From Pomacea canaliculata (taxonomy: Eukaryota; Mollusca; Gastropoda; Architaenioglossa; Ampullariidae): DNA of 64,000 nucleotides. A program made the translations under genes and the position numbers. Positions 1 to 14,500 of this stretch are shown piece by piece. Within the stretch, counting starts at the first letter, position 1; every line of letters begins with the position of its first letter. Under the pieces are notes generated by a model. That model had not been told where the DNA came from, did no database searches, and saw nothing but the letters and a program-made list of their open reading frames with translations. The stretch lies in contig NC_037594.1 of NCBI RefSeq assembly GCF_003073045.1, positions 20,900,927-20,964,926 of the forward strand, written 5' to 3'.

Positions 1-708
1 GCTTTGGTTGCAAATGAGTCCCATGCTTTGTTTAAATAATTGAGAAATGCTTTCAGGTCCAAATGTTTTACAATAGATGACACATTACACGTTAGTGAAA
101 CGATGAGATTGGTATTGAAAAAATTGAACAATGTCATGCATGTGACTCATGTTGTAAAATATTAAAGACATTGAAAACAAATGTTATCAGTGTTTACTGT
201 TTGGAAGAACTGCAGAGATTAAAATCTTCTTGCACCACTACGCTGTGTTGGTGCTAAAGAAACGTTTTGGATGAGCGTGTAGTATGCCTTATGTGCACGA
301 ATTTTTAAACAAAGTCACAAAGTTATATTTTAAACACTGCTACCGACTTAAAGATTATGCGATAAATATGGCATAAAACAGAAAGAATTACACAAAAATC
401 ATGTGATGTAGACAATAAAGTTTATTACTTTCTCGTGCACTTTACTCGTCTTTCCTTCCACTCTTCACATAATAAGTAAACTTTCGTCACTTACTACACA
501 CGGTACCACGTTTCCTCAAGTGCACAGAGCGGGCGAATCTTAGTTGGTGTGGAAAGATTTTTGTTATTAACACAAAACATCAAAGATTTGTTGCCACACA
601 CTTGACCAAAGCCTGAGCACTGAAGTTATTATTTGCTCTTGTCTTTCATGACACGTTTTCCCAGTTGTCACAAAAGTTCGTGAGAGCGACTCAGGGGAGA
701 CAACAGTT
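1..708. other. 3' flank of reductase gene A
   Basis: AT-rich non-coding DNA downstream of the minus-strand reductase. The only signal seen is AATAAA on the minus strand at 421-426, about 285 bases after the stop codon, which could be its polyadenylation signal. No other gene or repeat was recognised. Confidence 0.5.
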
Positions 709-3700
709 TCAATAAACGATGAAAGAAGAGATGGTTGCGGCCCATACCACAAGCAGCGAGAGGCAGTAGGCGACAAGCAGGATGGTGTCTACTGACTTCA
801 GCACCTCTTTCACCGACAAAACTCGATTTTTATCCGCTGGAAACCAGACAATAAATTGCATGTCAGAGGTACACACGTGTTTTGTTTTTTTTATAAACTC
901 TCGCCTGCATTCAATACACCGAATTAGGACATGTGCGTGCGTGCTCGTGTGTATGCATGCCCAAGTGAGTGTAGGGGAAGGATAGGGGTAGCCGACTCTA
1001 GTTCCGGGTACTCACTAGTCTTTGGCGGACAGCAGCGTTTCAGTTCGAAGACGATGGTCCACACAATCTGCACAGCCACCCAGCCCGTCAGGATGGCCAC
1101 ACCAAAGTCTCGCATCACGCGAGACACGAACCGGATGTTGAACGCCAGGTACATCGCTGCAGCTGCAACACACCGCGTTTGCTATGGTTACTTTCTGGGT
1201 GGACTGTAGTGATAAGCTAGAATCAAAGCCAGGGTTGCTTTAAGTCCGTTCTTTACACAGGACCCTAGAAACCCCGACTGTGGCCCTCTTCAGATCCTCA
1301 GCTAACCCTGGGGTAACATTACCTCTTCCTCATAACTACGACCCCAGATTGCGCCATTCGCCTTAGTATTTTTCGGCGCCACTTATAGTTTTATTGAGAG
1401 AACAAGAACACTGACGACAACAAAAAAATAATAATAATAATAATAATTGTCTACCTGAAAGGATGTGAGCACTAAACCCTGAGATCCTGTGTAACCAGTT
1501 GAAAACAGGCCGACAGGAGGACTTTGGGTCCGGCCTCGCCAAACCGCCAATAATTTGAATCACCATCAAGGAGGTTACAGTCAGGCCCACTGCTACGTGA
1601 TTTAGCTCTTTCTGGAGAAACAAACAAGAGCTAGAATTTTGTATGGATCGCGAAAGATGTTATTTATAAATCTTTATATTTAAATTCGTGTCATTTTATA
1701 AATGTTATTAATGTCCCTCGGCCGAAGAAAGGTCCACACACACATAAACACACACACAAAAACTACTGTGCATAATGTTAAAGGAGCTATCCAGTATGAT
1801 GTCGGAGGGACGCTCCAACATTTTCCAGCGTGTCGGATGGATGTGCAGGGTTTTAGAGAAGCTGTGTAGCGTGCCAAAGAAACTGTTGAGCATGTCAGAA
1901 TAAATTCCAACATGTTATAGAAATGTTGTTATCACCTACACGTACCGTGACCAGTCCATTGAGGTAAACAAAAATGATGATGAGTCCAATCGACGCAAAT
2001 AGGACAGTCGAGATAGCGGCAGCCCGATGAAGCTGACAATAAATAGATAAATAAATAAAATGGAAGGCCATGAGTCCGTTCAACCCTTCAGGGTTTTTTT
2101 TAGGCTTTTAATAACGACTTAATTGTGTAAGAAAAGTATTTTATCATCCACTTTTTAATAGACTTTAGCGAAAGTTAATACATTTTGAAACATTTTGACA
2201 CTTTCATTTATATGGAATTGTATGCTTCAGATTTCCTGGCTATATAACTTAACTTTCTCCATTGGATAACCTCCAGGCACTTTACACACGTCATCAGATT
2301 AATCAAAGAATGAGTAGAAAGTGTGAGTATACATATATATATATAGAAATACTGGGACAGACGCTCTTACTAATGTGTCAAATGTGATATAATTGTTGTG
2401 ACATTAAGCAATTTTATAAGAACAAATACATGAGCTGAGGCTTAAAACAATGGTGTATAATTTTAGTTTACCAGGTACATGCAATTAAGTATTGCTCAAA
2501 AACAGTTTCCTAGATAATTTCCTACTGGTACTTGTTGTTTCTTTCAAAAGGACTGATGGTCTACCAACCTGAAACCAGACTTTTGTGCCTAACAAGAGGC
2601 GTTCGCCAAACCAGTCTTTATAATAGCGAGACATCGCCGTGGTTATCCCAGCCAGCACAATCCAGGCTAACGCCATCAGCCCCGCTGGGATTAAAAATAA
2701 TTGAAAAATCATTCTTTAAAAAAAAAAAAGGTGGTGCTGGTCTTGAACTGTGTACGTCACATTGAAATCACAAGTCAAAGTCATACATTCATACATGCAT
2801 TCATACATAATTACTGGAAGAAAACAAAGACAGACGATGGCTGTTAAGTACAGTAACACAAGATGCACAGAACACACAGCAAGCAAGGAAGCCAAGACAT
2901 CTAACCATGTGCTCTGACTTCAAGAGGTAGAGAACTGCCTCGGTAAATGTCTTTCCCTTGAAAGTTCACCTTTCGGTCGGTCACTACTGGCAGATCAACG
3001 TGTTTGTTTATCACGTCCGTTCCTGACAACGAAAGGGACAAAAATTAAATAGTAAAAGGACACAGAAATAACTTTTTTACTTAATGTAGTCTACATATTT
3101 TATATGTAATATTAAATTTATGAGAAGCATTGAACTCGACATACCGAGCTTAACTGTTCCCCAAGCCAGCATCACGTGATACTCTTTGGAGAGGTCAAAG
3201 ACCTTCTCTACAAACTGCAAGTCGGGTGCTGACTGGTTGACCGTGCGTGTGACCGCCATGACCGGTCGAGTAAAGGAACACATGATGATTCCATCGGCTT
3301 GCTTGATTCGAAGATTGGAGAGCTGGTCCTAGGGAGAAATAGGAAATTAGCTTTCGATTTCTGGGTTTTATGATAACCACCTTTATAAGAAATCTTAACC
3401 TCTGCTTTAATATATATACCCGCATACCACGAGGTGTTCAGCTAGTGGAACTAACGACTTTTCAAGATGGTGGTTGTTCGATGAAAGTAATGATGACGAC
3501 TCACCCGCACCATGCGGTCATTGAACTGCTTGGGGTTGGCGCCGTGCTGTACAGACAACACACCGCCGTCAGCAGTGCAACTGATGGTCTCGTCGCCGCC
3601 CTGAAATAAAAACTCTGGTCATCACCGACGACGTCCAGCCTGACGACGATGACCGTCCAACAGTGTATCCAAAAGTGTTCTCTCTCTTCACTCACTCAAA

Positions 3701-6700
3701 AATATTTAAATTCCACCATGTGTCTGCATGTTTTTTAAATATTTAGTAATATACATAAGTATAGAAATTTATCAAGTAGCTTTCACTCATGAGTGGAAAT
3801 TATAAAGCTGTCCCTCTATCAATCACACAGATGCACACACATACACGCACGCATACACAGACACACATGTAAAATGGTATATGCAACCACACAGGCACGA
3901 GGGTTTCCCTCTCTCGTTGCCTGTTCACACACGTTTGCCTATTCATACAAGGACGTTTAGCCCTGTTCTCTCATCCGACTATGAATTACCATTTTCACAT
4001 CCTCTGAAAACCCGATGGAAATGTAGGAAACATTTTTGGCCATGAGCTCAAACTGCAAGAACATGTCATCCACGTGCCGGAAGGAGGCCGCGGCGAGACA
4101 GTCAGACGACTTGCAATATCGTGGATACAGGAAACACGATTTCTCGGACCCGCAGGAGCTGAAGTCCACATCATCCATACTGCTGTTCAGCTCCGGAAGC
4201 TGAAAGTGATAATCACATGACCATGAATTGGCGGAATCGAATGTCATCGATGGCTGCTGTCATGTGTTATGTGTAGCATCTTCTCCAGCAAATAGCGTCT
4301 TACCTCATTCGAATTTTGAAAAATATTGTTTTTAATTGAAAGCTAAGTAAACGACTTTGAGTCTGTAAACAAGATGTATAAGTAAATGTTATATTTGAAA
4401 ACATTTTACTGAAAATTTGCTGTTCATACGCTACATTAGCTCATGTCTCCTCAGGAAACGGAAATACATACCGAGGAGCAATGGGTGATCCCCCTTCCTG
4501 ACTGAGTGGGGAAAAACAAACTATATCCGTCCATCATCCCTATATCCTATCATTATCTCTGCATCCTATCCTATTATCATCACAATATCCTATTATTATC
4601 TTCACTATATCCCAATATCATCACTCAACAACTGGCTCTTTAAAAAAAAAAGTCAGACCTTGCTCTGCTCCACCAAATTTGAAGGACTGGCTGTTCTAAG
4701 AGTCGACTTGATGCCATACCAAATCGTGTCGAATTTCTCAACAATAGTTGCCCTGTTGAGATCAAGTTACATTCGTAATTATTCGTCTGGAGGGCTGAGG
4801 TAGCAAAACGATGTCAACAGCTCAATCCGCTGTAAGATGTATTCCGACAACTTCTACACAAAACATGATTTTTATGTACCAACGCTGGGAAACATACGCT
4901 AAATGCTTCCACACTAACTGTGACGAGTTACAGGTTCGTACTGTGACGTATAGGCTAAAGACTAGTGACGTATGTATACTCTGCAAGCGCTAAATAGAAT
5001 GACACAGGGTGCTAGAGGGCGCCATAGGGCACACGTATGAAAAGGAGGGGAAACAATGCACTGAACGCAGGTCTTTTCCAGAAACCATCGAATAAAAGTC
5101 AAAGTACGAGGCCAGAACTAATTTTACCGGCAGTTAGAAGGGTAATTTAGTGTAAATGTCAGAAGTGTTAGGACAATTACTAGGGACGATGGAAAAGTCA
5201 CAGAATTACAAATGTTGGACCCGCCGCTTGCCTTATGATTGTAAAGTCACTCACAGGAAGACGATGTCTCCTATGTTTTCTCTGGGTGCAGTCCACTTCA
5301 GTACCACTCGCTTGACATCCGCAGCGTTGGCATGGGTCGCCATACTCTACAACACAATCAGGGGCAGACGACCTTGTCAGATAGAGCGCCAGCAGTTATT
5401 TAGCAATTACCATTAAAGTCCATTACCCAGAGAATCGCGGAGCCCAGACTCTCCACGGTGACTGCTTGGTTTCCCCTGGGACTCCAGTTCCTGTTCATCC
5501 TTTCACAGCTGTCATGTTCATATCTCGACTGTTTGGTTTCTGGCACTGTCTGATGTCAGACCCAGTGAGCGCTATCAGAGATACCCGGGCTGCACCCTGT
5601 TAGTTCTGTTTGCCTGTTTATTGAAGATCATTTCCTACAAATGCATCGCAGAATTTAAGCACTGATGCCGAATGTTTATCACCGTTTGGAGAAATAATTT
5701 ATAGTCCATAACCGATGAAAAAAAAATTTTTGTAGATTTTATCCACTCACTCACTCACTCACTGACCCACTGACCCACTCACCCACTCACTCACTCACAC
5801 ACTCACCCTGCACCCACTCACCCACTCACTCACTCACACACTCACCCTGCACCCACTCACTCACAAATGCACTTAACATTACAAAGGTAGTTGCACACCT
5901 TGTAGCTACCGTCACAGGTGAAAGCTTTCGTCTTGTTGTCATGGGATACCATGAAACTGCCCACCGCCCTCTCCGAGTTTCCCTGACTCCTCGTGGCTTT
6001 GACCTGCAGACCTCGGAAGAGCGTGCCGTTCGTAGAGGTCAACTCCACTGCCACAAAATGGAACAGAAAAGATGAAAATAAGAGAAATTAGGGGATGGGA
6101 GAAGGGAAAGCACGACAGCCCAGCACTAGCTTTACGATGGTACACGGCACATTACCAACCTTTGGAACATCTGTTTGTTTTGTCTTTTTATGGTCATCGT
6201 CATAGTCATCTAACTGTTTATCTGTTTTACCACAATGCAACACGGACTGGCGCTTACATCAACGTGTACACGAATACTAGCATGCCAAAACACAGGCACA
6301 CACTAACAAACACACTCACACACCAAAAAACACAAGCACACAAACACCGGAGTTTTCTTGGTCAAACTGTCAGAGTCAAGTAATTGTTGTTTGCAGCTTG
6401 GATTTCTATTTCTTTTCTCACCTGTGATGACTTGACCTGGTGTATATGTGTTAGATGAGAGTGAAATGAAGAACGGAGATGGGAGGAGCTGTTTCTCCAC
6501 CGCTCCGTGCTTGGGAAACATTGTCAGGCATGTGGAGAAGGGAGCCCCTGTGGGTAAGATTCCCCTACAAGAACAATGCGACAAAAGTAAACAATTTACC
6601 ATTAAAAAAATGTCAAAGTTTCATTTACAACATCCTTATCCTTATTTTCACTATCGCTTAATTTTCTAAATCAGCTTCAGATTTTATTTTAATCAGAAAC

Positions 6701-6848
6701 AATTTCAGTTTGTACTAACCACATCCCTATAGATAAATGAAGTAAAAGCTCGTGCACAGATGTTCATGGTGATGAAAGTCTCACGTGACCTACCCTTGTG
6801 ACACAAAGATGACAAGATTAACACCCAGAAGAATTCTCTTCCCGACAT
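709..6848 (-). CDS. FRRS1: Reeler-DOMON-cytochrome b561 ferric reductase (FRRS1 family), gene A
   Basis: Exons, 5' to 3': 6848-6794, 6547-6422, 6047-5899, 5346-5255, 4752-4659, 4199-3990, 3600-3505, 3328-3145, 3022-2906, 2684-2569, 2032-1946, 1611-1455, 1156-1016, 836-709. All have GT-AG borders and matching phases, giving about 583 residues (family norm about 590). The start is the ATG of a short exon encoding a signal peptide (MSGREFFWVLILSSLC). Residues 20-172 form a Reeler domain (TMFPKHGAVEK; FDTIWYGIK at its end), 173-335 a DOMON domain, and 336-583 a cytochrome b561 core. Four likely heme histidines are visible: H374 (RAHAGLMALAW), H415 (LHRAAA), H447 (LNHVAVG) and H483 (FNWLHRI). Members of the family transfer electrons across membranes to ferric or cupric ions; substrate and membrane here are inferred. 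A 30-bp in-phase microexon (4501-4472) may lie between exons 5 and 6. It is divergent from gene B at 19.1 kb. Confidence 0.92.
3832..3900. repeat. Imperfect CA-rich repeat
   Basis: CA-rich dinucleotide stretch in the intron between the DOMON exon 4199-3990 and exon 3600-3505 of gene A. It has no coding signal. Confidence 0.6.
4472..4501 (-). CDS. Possible 30-bp microexon of reductase gene A
   Basis: On the minus strand CCCACTCAG precedes and GTATGT follows a 30-base segment that reads SGRGITHCSS in phase 0. Both flanking exons of gene A meet in phase 0, so it could be included or skipped without changing the frame. It would sit in the linker between the Reeler and DOMON domains, where gene B has a longer Ser/Thr-rich linker. 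No pyrimidine-rich tract of note precedes it. Confidence 0.3.
5743..5866. repeat. (CACT)n-type tandem repeat in intron 3 of gene A
   Basis: Imperfect CACT/CACC tetranucleotide array with a higher-order duplication of a block ending CACCCTGCACC. It lies wholly within the intron between exons 5899 and 5346. Confidence 0.85.
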
Positions 6849-9800
6849 CTCGGACGCTCGTGATGGACCACAGAAAACTGTCTCCTGGCAACTGTGAGGA
6901 TGTCAGTGCGAGCCACTCATCTACACATTTCACCTCAAGTGAGCCTGAAGACGAAAGAAAAAAAAAACTCTGACTTCTTGTCGTTTTCAGACCCTGGAAA
7001 TAATAGTAAGTTCGATAACGAGTCAGTTTATCACTCAACTCGACAAACAAATCAGTGGAAATGCGTAAGTACCTTAATCACTTGGGCGTAAATCTGTGCG
7101 CAGGTGAGTAAGACAAGGAAATGTAATTACCTGGCGACATCTGTGTGATGTGTATCTTAGCTAAAACATTTGTATAGGGTTTTCTTTTCTGCCGATTTCC
7201 CAGGTTCTCCAAATTATTTTGATTAGTCTCTTTGCAGATATCTACTACCCTTTAACATTCTCAGACAACTTTAAACAGTGAAGTGTTTTGGTTTCTTTCT
7301 CAGAAAGTGTTGTTCGCTAAGTATTGGTGCAGTAAAGGTGATAAGGTGACCTCCTTGCCTTCTGGAGTCACCGAGTGCGTAAACAAAACATAAGGTGAAG
7401 GCGGGAAGGGATCCGGGAGAGAACCAACACAAAGCCTTTCATTCTTCTCCTCTTCTTACATGCGACGAAGCTACCACCACCCGCTCCTCCCACCCCGTCA
7501 TCAAGATCCGCCTCTGCACGACATTCTGCCATGTTTTTCTGTTTAAAAAGTAGTTCCTGTTTACGCTAATAAAATGAAATAATAATAAGTGTTTATTTTC
7601 TGTAGTGAAGTATCACATATGACTCAGCGACACAAACAACAAAACAAGGTCAATAGTTGTGCATGAAGGAACACAACGATCGACGACGATGAAGACGAAG
7701 TTAAAACGACAGCGAAGACACATAGTAACGGACAGTAACGACGAAAAGTTAATTAAGCAAAGGAATATCGGCATGACAGATTCAAAGAGGAGAGAAAGAG
7801 AAAAAATAAGGGGTTAGCATCATTAATGTGGACGTGTAGGATTAGTGCTAACGGAAAATAACGTATTTTTAATGTTTAGAAGACTCAAGTGACGGGGTAG
7901 TGGTGGGGATGGAGCTCAATACTTTGCTGTATCAAAGTTAAAAAGCTGGTGACAATAGGTTAAAGTTTTACAGGAGTAGATAATGTGCGCTGGTCAGATG
8001 AAGAGCGAAGTTCCTTGGCTGGGGAAAGAAAAGTTTGGAGAAACAAGCAGGATGAGTCTCGGAAGAAATGAAAGCAGAGTACAGACATCTTTAGTCTTGT
8101 TCCTATACCTTCTTGAAATATATCCTTTGGCTTAGCATGTACTTCTCTTGTGTCCGGCAGGAGACAATGGCACTCGGAGCACAGGAGCAGCAAGTCTTCC
8201 CTTCTATGTTGTACATGTCAGGTGGCCAGATGTCTAGAGTGTCCCCTAGGGGCGCGGCTTAGGTCTTGCTTTGGAGGGTTGTCAGGGCGTGGTGGGGAGT
8301 TAGGTAGTAACGGATTTTTTCCAGACTCGCTATGTATGTTTTGCAGACCTGCAACCGAGTCTAAACAAAGCCAGAGTAGTGAGGCTTCTACTCAAGATGC
8401 TAAGCGAGATTGCTATCTCCCACCTCAGTTTGTTTACCCCTTGGAGCATTACTGATGCTCTTCGTATCACTGCCATAGACCGGCTCTTTGATGGCAGAAA
8501 TAAGCAGCAGACAATATGCTGCCCATTGTACTCTGAAAACGACATGTCGAGTGGATCATGACGTTCTGGGGAGAAATGAAGTATATACAAACTAAATAAT
8601 GAAAGAAGCTGGATTGCAAAAGAATGCAAAAATGAACTGTAGAGGTAAGACGGTGCATCGATGACAACGATGATGATTCAACTTACAGGTCTATCCGTGT
8701 CTTTCTGTGTCATCTTCCCGACATCAGAATAATCCCTTTACCGGATTCACGGTTCAAAACTCCCTTTGAGCCTTTACCTATCATTCAATCCACATCCTTG
8801 TATAACGGTCGAGAGATGACCAACAAATGCCAATGTCCCGCAAGTTCCAGACTTGGTTTTGTGTTTGGCAGAGAGTGAGCGATATTTGATATGAGTAGGT
8901 CGAGCTCAACATAATGAAAAGGAAAGAAAAATGCGATCTACATCTTGGCTTTTTCTCTTCTTCATAGTCTGACATAAGCTTGAAGCTGAAGGCCAAGAAA
9001 ATGTGTTTTCAACAACGATATCTAAACCGTATTATAATGGCAGCTGATAACATGGCAAAGACCACGCCCTGGATAAGCTTTTGCGAGGTTTTCTGCCAAA
9101 GAGTGAGCGGAAAGACCAGGGAGAGAGGTTTGTTTAGTGGAGTGGGATCGCGGCACGATAGCTAACAACATGCCAGAGAAGCAGGATGAAGAATGAGGTC
9201 CAGACCCATCTGCTGCGGCAGTCAGCAGCACACGGCCCAGTACCATGTGTGAAACTCGAGATGTACACACACCTCGCACGTGCCGGGCTTGAGGCCACCC
9301 TCTTCATTTGCCCCCACCCCACACCTTCCTCACCCAGTGCCTCGATTCTGTCGGTTTTTTTTTTTCTAATTTTTATTTACTTCCTTTCGCCGCTCTTTTA
9401 TTTCATGCATTCCTCCTTCTTGAAGCTCCCGTAAAGCCATGGTTCAGTAATTAAGTGATTTTTTTACCCCCACATGAACACGATTACAGCGTTGGCTGGA
9501 TGCCAGCTTATTTTATTCTGCTCTATTTTTTTTAAGGTATCTGGGGACTCCGACTGAAAAAAAATAGCTGCCTTAGGGCTGATTTCTATATTGTTATTTG
9601 TATCAGAACTATATGGAGTCTACTCCAGGAGGATGGGATGAAGATGAATCCAAGACACTAACTGAAGACGGAGATAAGAATGAGAGAGAGAGAAAAGAAA
9701 TCAAAACCGAGCATTTGTCCGTAAAGGTCCAGTGGTAAGATATATTTTTCCAGTAACTGAATCAAGCTCAGTGCAAAATACATTTCTCAAATTCTGAATG

Positions 9801-11516
9801 GAATAACGACCTTTCGTTCTCAAACTACGCGCCTACGAACATCATCATGGACAGAATGTCAAACTTGTGATGTCATGTTTGTACATATATATGAATAATT
9901 AGCATACGGTCCTATTTCTACCAATGACTGAGGTCTTTACAACGTAAGCACGTTCATATATCATCCAGCCTCCGTGTCGTGACTTCCTGTCGTTTTTCAC
10001 GCGTGTATTTCGAGAACGAAAGGAACGTATTCACCAACTTTGAGACAATAGTATCTTACAATGATATTTACCCAGTCATTAAAATATACACCTTCCAAGC
10101 TTCTGAGTCCAATCGTTGTTTTACATTTTAGAGAGCTAATTTTAATTCTAATACATATAAGTATAGATCGCCTCGAGGTTAATACTATAAATGCGACTCA
10201 AATTGTTGTGTTTAGTTACGGATTGAGGGCAGTCCTTTTCTTATAATTGTTATATTTATGTCTTTATATTATAAGATGATGCTCGACAGTCAGTAATAAG
10301 TGAACTTATTCCGAGAATTAACAGTTTGCATGCCGTGAGAAACAAGAGAAACTAAACAAAAGGAAGCCTTGTTTTTCTGAAGATCAGATTGAGTTTTGGC
10401 GACTTTCGACTTGTTCAACGACACTGGCAGGTCCTGATATTCCTCAAACTTTTGCCGGAAGGCAGTGCACAAGCACAAAGATGTCATTGTTTATTTACAT
10501 GAACTGGTTACACAGACTCTGTGTCACTGATTTGTCTTCCTTCACAAACACAATGCACCTTGTAAATGTCCAAAAGTTATTTTTAAATAGCAATGTTCTA
10601 CATTTCTACAGGCCGCTATGTCAAAGTGTTTATTCTGTAACAGAAGTTATATATTTACTCACCATCACATAGGTTAAATGGAAAAATAACATCATTATAG
10701 GATTCCCTGTTAATTCACGTGTGATTTGCGCAAAATAGAAGTATGTTTACATGCCTGTGGGAGAAAAACAATGTGTTGGCGATGGCATTTATACTGCACC
10801 TTGTGTTTGTGTCGTATGATAACAATGATGTTCATTCTATGCCATTTTTTTATGCGCTAAGAAAACAACATAAACAAAATGTGTATGGTTAAATGAGAAA
10901 ATAAAACGTGCACATTTCAGTTTTACTTTCTAACTCTTTTGGTTTAAAGACTTTGCTCTACATCGCATTTTCAAGTTTCTGACACAAAGATATTTTAGAG
11001 GAACTTTGAATAGAGACAGCAGGTGGTCGAGTCGTCAGACTTCTCGATGACATGTGAAGTTTTCAAAATAAATCTGCAACAGCTGGTCTCAATGAAAGTT
11101 GAATTCGCTTTTTGAAACCAGTTATTTAAGCCCTCATTTGTATACCTGCTAACGGTGAGTTTTGGCCGTTTAAGACACAAAACTTTGGCTGAGCGTTCAG
11201 TTCGACTTAAGACCTTACATGCAACCCACCCCACCTGACTGCCAAAGTGCTTAAAATTCCATTTTTTTCTGGTCAGGTCTGACCACAGGTTGAAGAAAAT
11301 CTTTGTTATGATTACTGCCCTAACAATACAATGAATATTATTACCTCTCTTACCGACTTGTATAAGGATGTGTGTAAACATACTTACTCGAGGGACAAGA
11401 GATGAAACTCGATCACTCAGTAATAAATATTCCTTTCGAACTCACAGAGCAGAGTCACATGACTTTACTCAGAGGCAAGTTATTGTAGATGCTCACGGCT
11501 CCTGCTTTTCCCAGCA

Positions 11517-11556
11517 ACAGTTTGTAACAGTTTGTAACAGTTTGTAACAGTTTGCG
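11517..11556. repeat. Decamer tandem repeat (TTTGTAACAG)n
   Basis: About three and a half copies of TTTGTAACAG followed by a GCGG-containing variant. It is intergenic. Confidence 0.8.
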
Positions 11557-14500
11557 GCAGTTGGCGATATCCGCGTGCCGCAGACCGCAGCATGGAAGAA
11601 TACACAGTCCCTTGCCTTGCTGTGTGCTACAAAATGCGTCCTCTGGGGCACTGAAGCACTCAGATTCACACGAACCCAGGATGGAATGGGAAAGTACCAG
11701 TGGAATGGCAGCACGCCGGCACGCGCTGTGTCGATCTGCCTGAGAGAGAGACACGCGAGGCGGAGGAATCAAGACCAGCGCGCAACGCAGAGATGGAGGA
11801 GGGGAGTAGATGCGATATGTTCAGAGCACTTTCCCAAAAATATTTAACGATGTCTGCACCGAAAACATCTACATGGGGTCCGGTCCTTGATGCTAATACC
11901 CCGGCACTTTCAGAGATGAGATCCCGAGCAGATTGTTTGGACGCAAATAAATCATTCCGACAGAAATATGAGTCTGATTTTTTTTATTTTTTAATATCAT
12001 CTAGTAATGTTTTTTTCTGTTTGACAATGTCTGAGTGGGGAGTTGGGGGAAGTGATTTTTTTATATGAAATATGAACTCAAACCCTCTTTTTCTGACGGC
12101 AGCACCGACTAGGGGGTTGATGGGATGGGTTAAAGCAGGTGTAGAAAGGTTTTATGAGGCAGGTATGCACAATTAAATGTCGGTCAATAAAAATTACTAG
12201 CCTAGAATGGAGATGACTTGGCTCAGTGACTAACCCTAGTCAAACCACTAGGATCATTGCACGATTTGGAAACCAAAACTAAGATTTTCACACATGTATA
12301 TGGAAGTTCCTAAAGGAACTATAACGGTACCATCAATACAGTCAGGTTTGTTGATGTCTGATATGTCAATCAAGAATTTCTCTCTCCTTGTCCTCTCCTT
12401 TATGTGTGTGTGGTTTTTTTGTTTTGTTTTTTGTTTGTTTGTTTTTTTTTGGGGGGGGGGTTGTAATCTGCCTACCTGTGGTCCTCTGTGAGCGCTGTAT
12501 CACCAACAGTCAACCATCATCTGCCTACAGTTTGCTCCTGAGACGAGTTCATAAGGTGATGGACGGAAGCTCGTTCAGAACTCACCACGAAAGGGAGGAG
12601 ATGCGGGCAGCAGCACTATCTGGGCCTCGTACACCCATTACCGCCTACTTCCCTGTAAACACGGCTTTTGCTGTGTAATGTTTTGGCAATGTTTACCAGC
12701 TGGCGCCTCCATCATCCTCAGGGAGCACTTGACAACTGTTGCTGCTTTTCCTGTTGCCAAACGCTTTTCTCCCTCTTTGCATCCTCGTGTACGGTGTGTG
12801 ACGAAGTGAAATGCGTTTTACTCCCACAATAATATGCGTTTTATACGCAGCTGTTTATTCACTTCCCGATGTTTTCCTGTCCACCGACCTGCTGACAGGA
12901 AGGGTGACAGGGTGTTTGTTCATATCTCTCGCCCTAGGGTCAGTTGTGGGAAATATGTGGGGGCTTTTTGAACTATGACTTATCTGTAGGGTATTAAATC
13001 GCTTTCGGCTTTTCTTCCTTTATCCGTGTCTTGTCCAACTCGAAGGCCATTCTACACAATGTTATAAAGTAACAAAGCCCCATTTAAGAGCATGAACAGT
13101 TTCTTTCACTGATTTTCCTTTCTTGATTTTCAAGTTCAGCTTAGCTATGGTCATCGACATGTTCACTTTGGATGAATTACTGCTGTCTTGTGCTCATCCA
13201 GTTTTGTTGATAATTTTTTACACAGCATGGGGCAAAATTACTACTATTACAGTGTTGTTGTTTTTATTGTGCAGATATCTTTTAAAAAAAACTAGTGCAA
13301 AAAAAAAAAAACAACTGGGAGGGGTACCGAAGATAATTTATCTGATTCTTCTTTACTTCTTTTACATTCTCCGGCAAGTTACATTCATTAAAAAATCCTC
13401 ATCAAATATTTAGGTCATATTTCAAGAAGTAATACTTTTTATTATTTATTTTTATTTCTACCAAATTCTGTGGTATATAAACCTTTAAACGGATATGAAA
13501 CTTTCAAGGGTAGGGTATGTTGGAAGAGTTTTGGAAAACTGTTCATCTGTACAACGACTGGCTTCAGACTTGGCAGCTAGACAAATCCCATAATATGCTG
13601 CCAAGTGGGATTTAGCGCCAGACAACATCCGCCAAAGCCATTCAGTCACAAGAGGCGTGACATGACAAACATTTCCTATTTTCACACTCTTTCTGTAGTG
13701 ATCGCTTGTAAAAACTGCGGGCATCTGTTCCCTTGTCAGCACTGGAATAGGAGCCTGAAGATAAGATTTCATGGACATCAAAGTGTGAGAAACGAAACCG
13801 AGTTTGAAGAATATGACATTTACAGAGTAGGTTTATATTTCCGACAATTGAAAATAACGTGACCTTTAAATTCCTGCTTACGACTGATCATCTTTGTTTT
13901 GAATCTTAGATTGCTTATTTACAATATCAGTTTTGTTTTCTTTGGGAATTATGTATAGGACCTTTTCCTCTATCCACATTTTTTTAAAGTTGTTAGTCAA
14001 TTATAACTTTCATTTTCGGGACCAGAGTTTTGTTATAAGTTATTTGTAGCTGAATTATTTTCATTAAAAGCTTAGTTTGACATTCTTCCCGGTTATTATG
14101 AGCGCGAGACATTGGCCCCGGGGCGCTGGGCCTGTGAGAGGAGGGTTAGATGTTATAGTCTCTACCCGTCTCTGACCAGCGGGTGGATGGCTCGTGAGTT
14201 GTGTGTAAAGTTGTTAGCAGACATTGCGATCATTGTATATGCTACCCTGCTTGTGGCCAGATAAGGGTACATATTAAACATCTATCCACTCACATGCTGC
14301 TTGGAATTAGTACCCTTGTTCCATCCGATAAGCTCCGAGTACATCAGGGATGGAGAGGGAATAAAACATTTGAAATCCTTTTTAAAGATGTGCTGGGACA
14401 TCACCATGCCCTACCCTGGTTCGTCGTCTGTTCAGCAACCCACCCAAACAAAAATTACTGTCATCGTACTCTTGTCTCGATGACTGTCGTGACTCGGTGA

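Noticed and set aside
11700-12068. 122-codon frame in a GC-richer patch
   Set aside because: No recognisable domain, no flanking splice structure, and the frame ends in T-rich low-complexity sequence.
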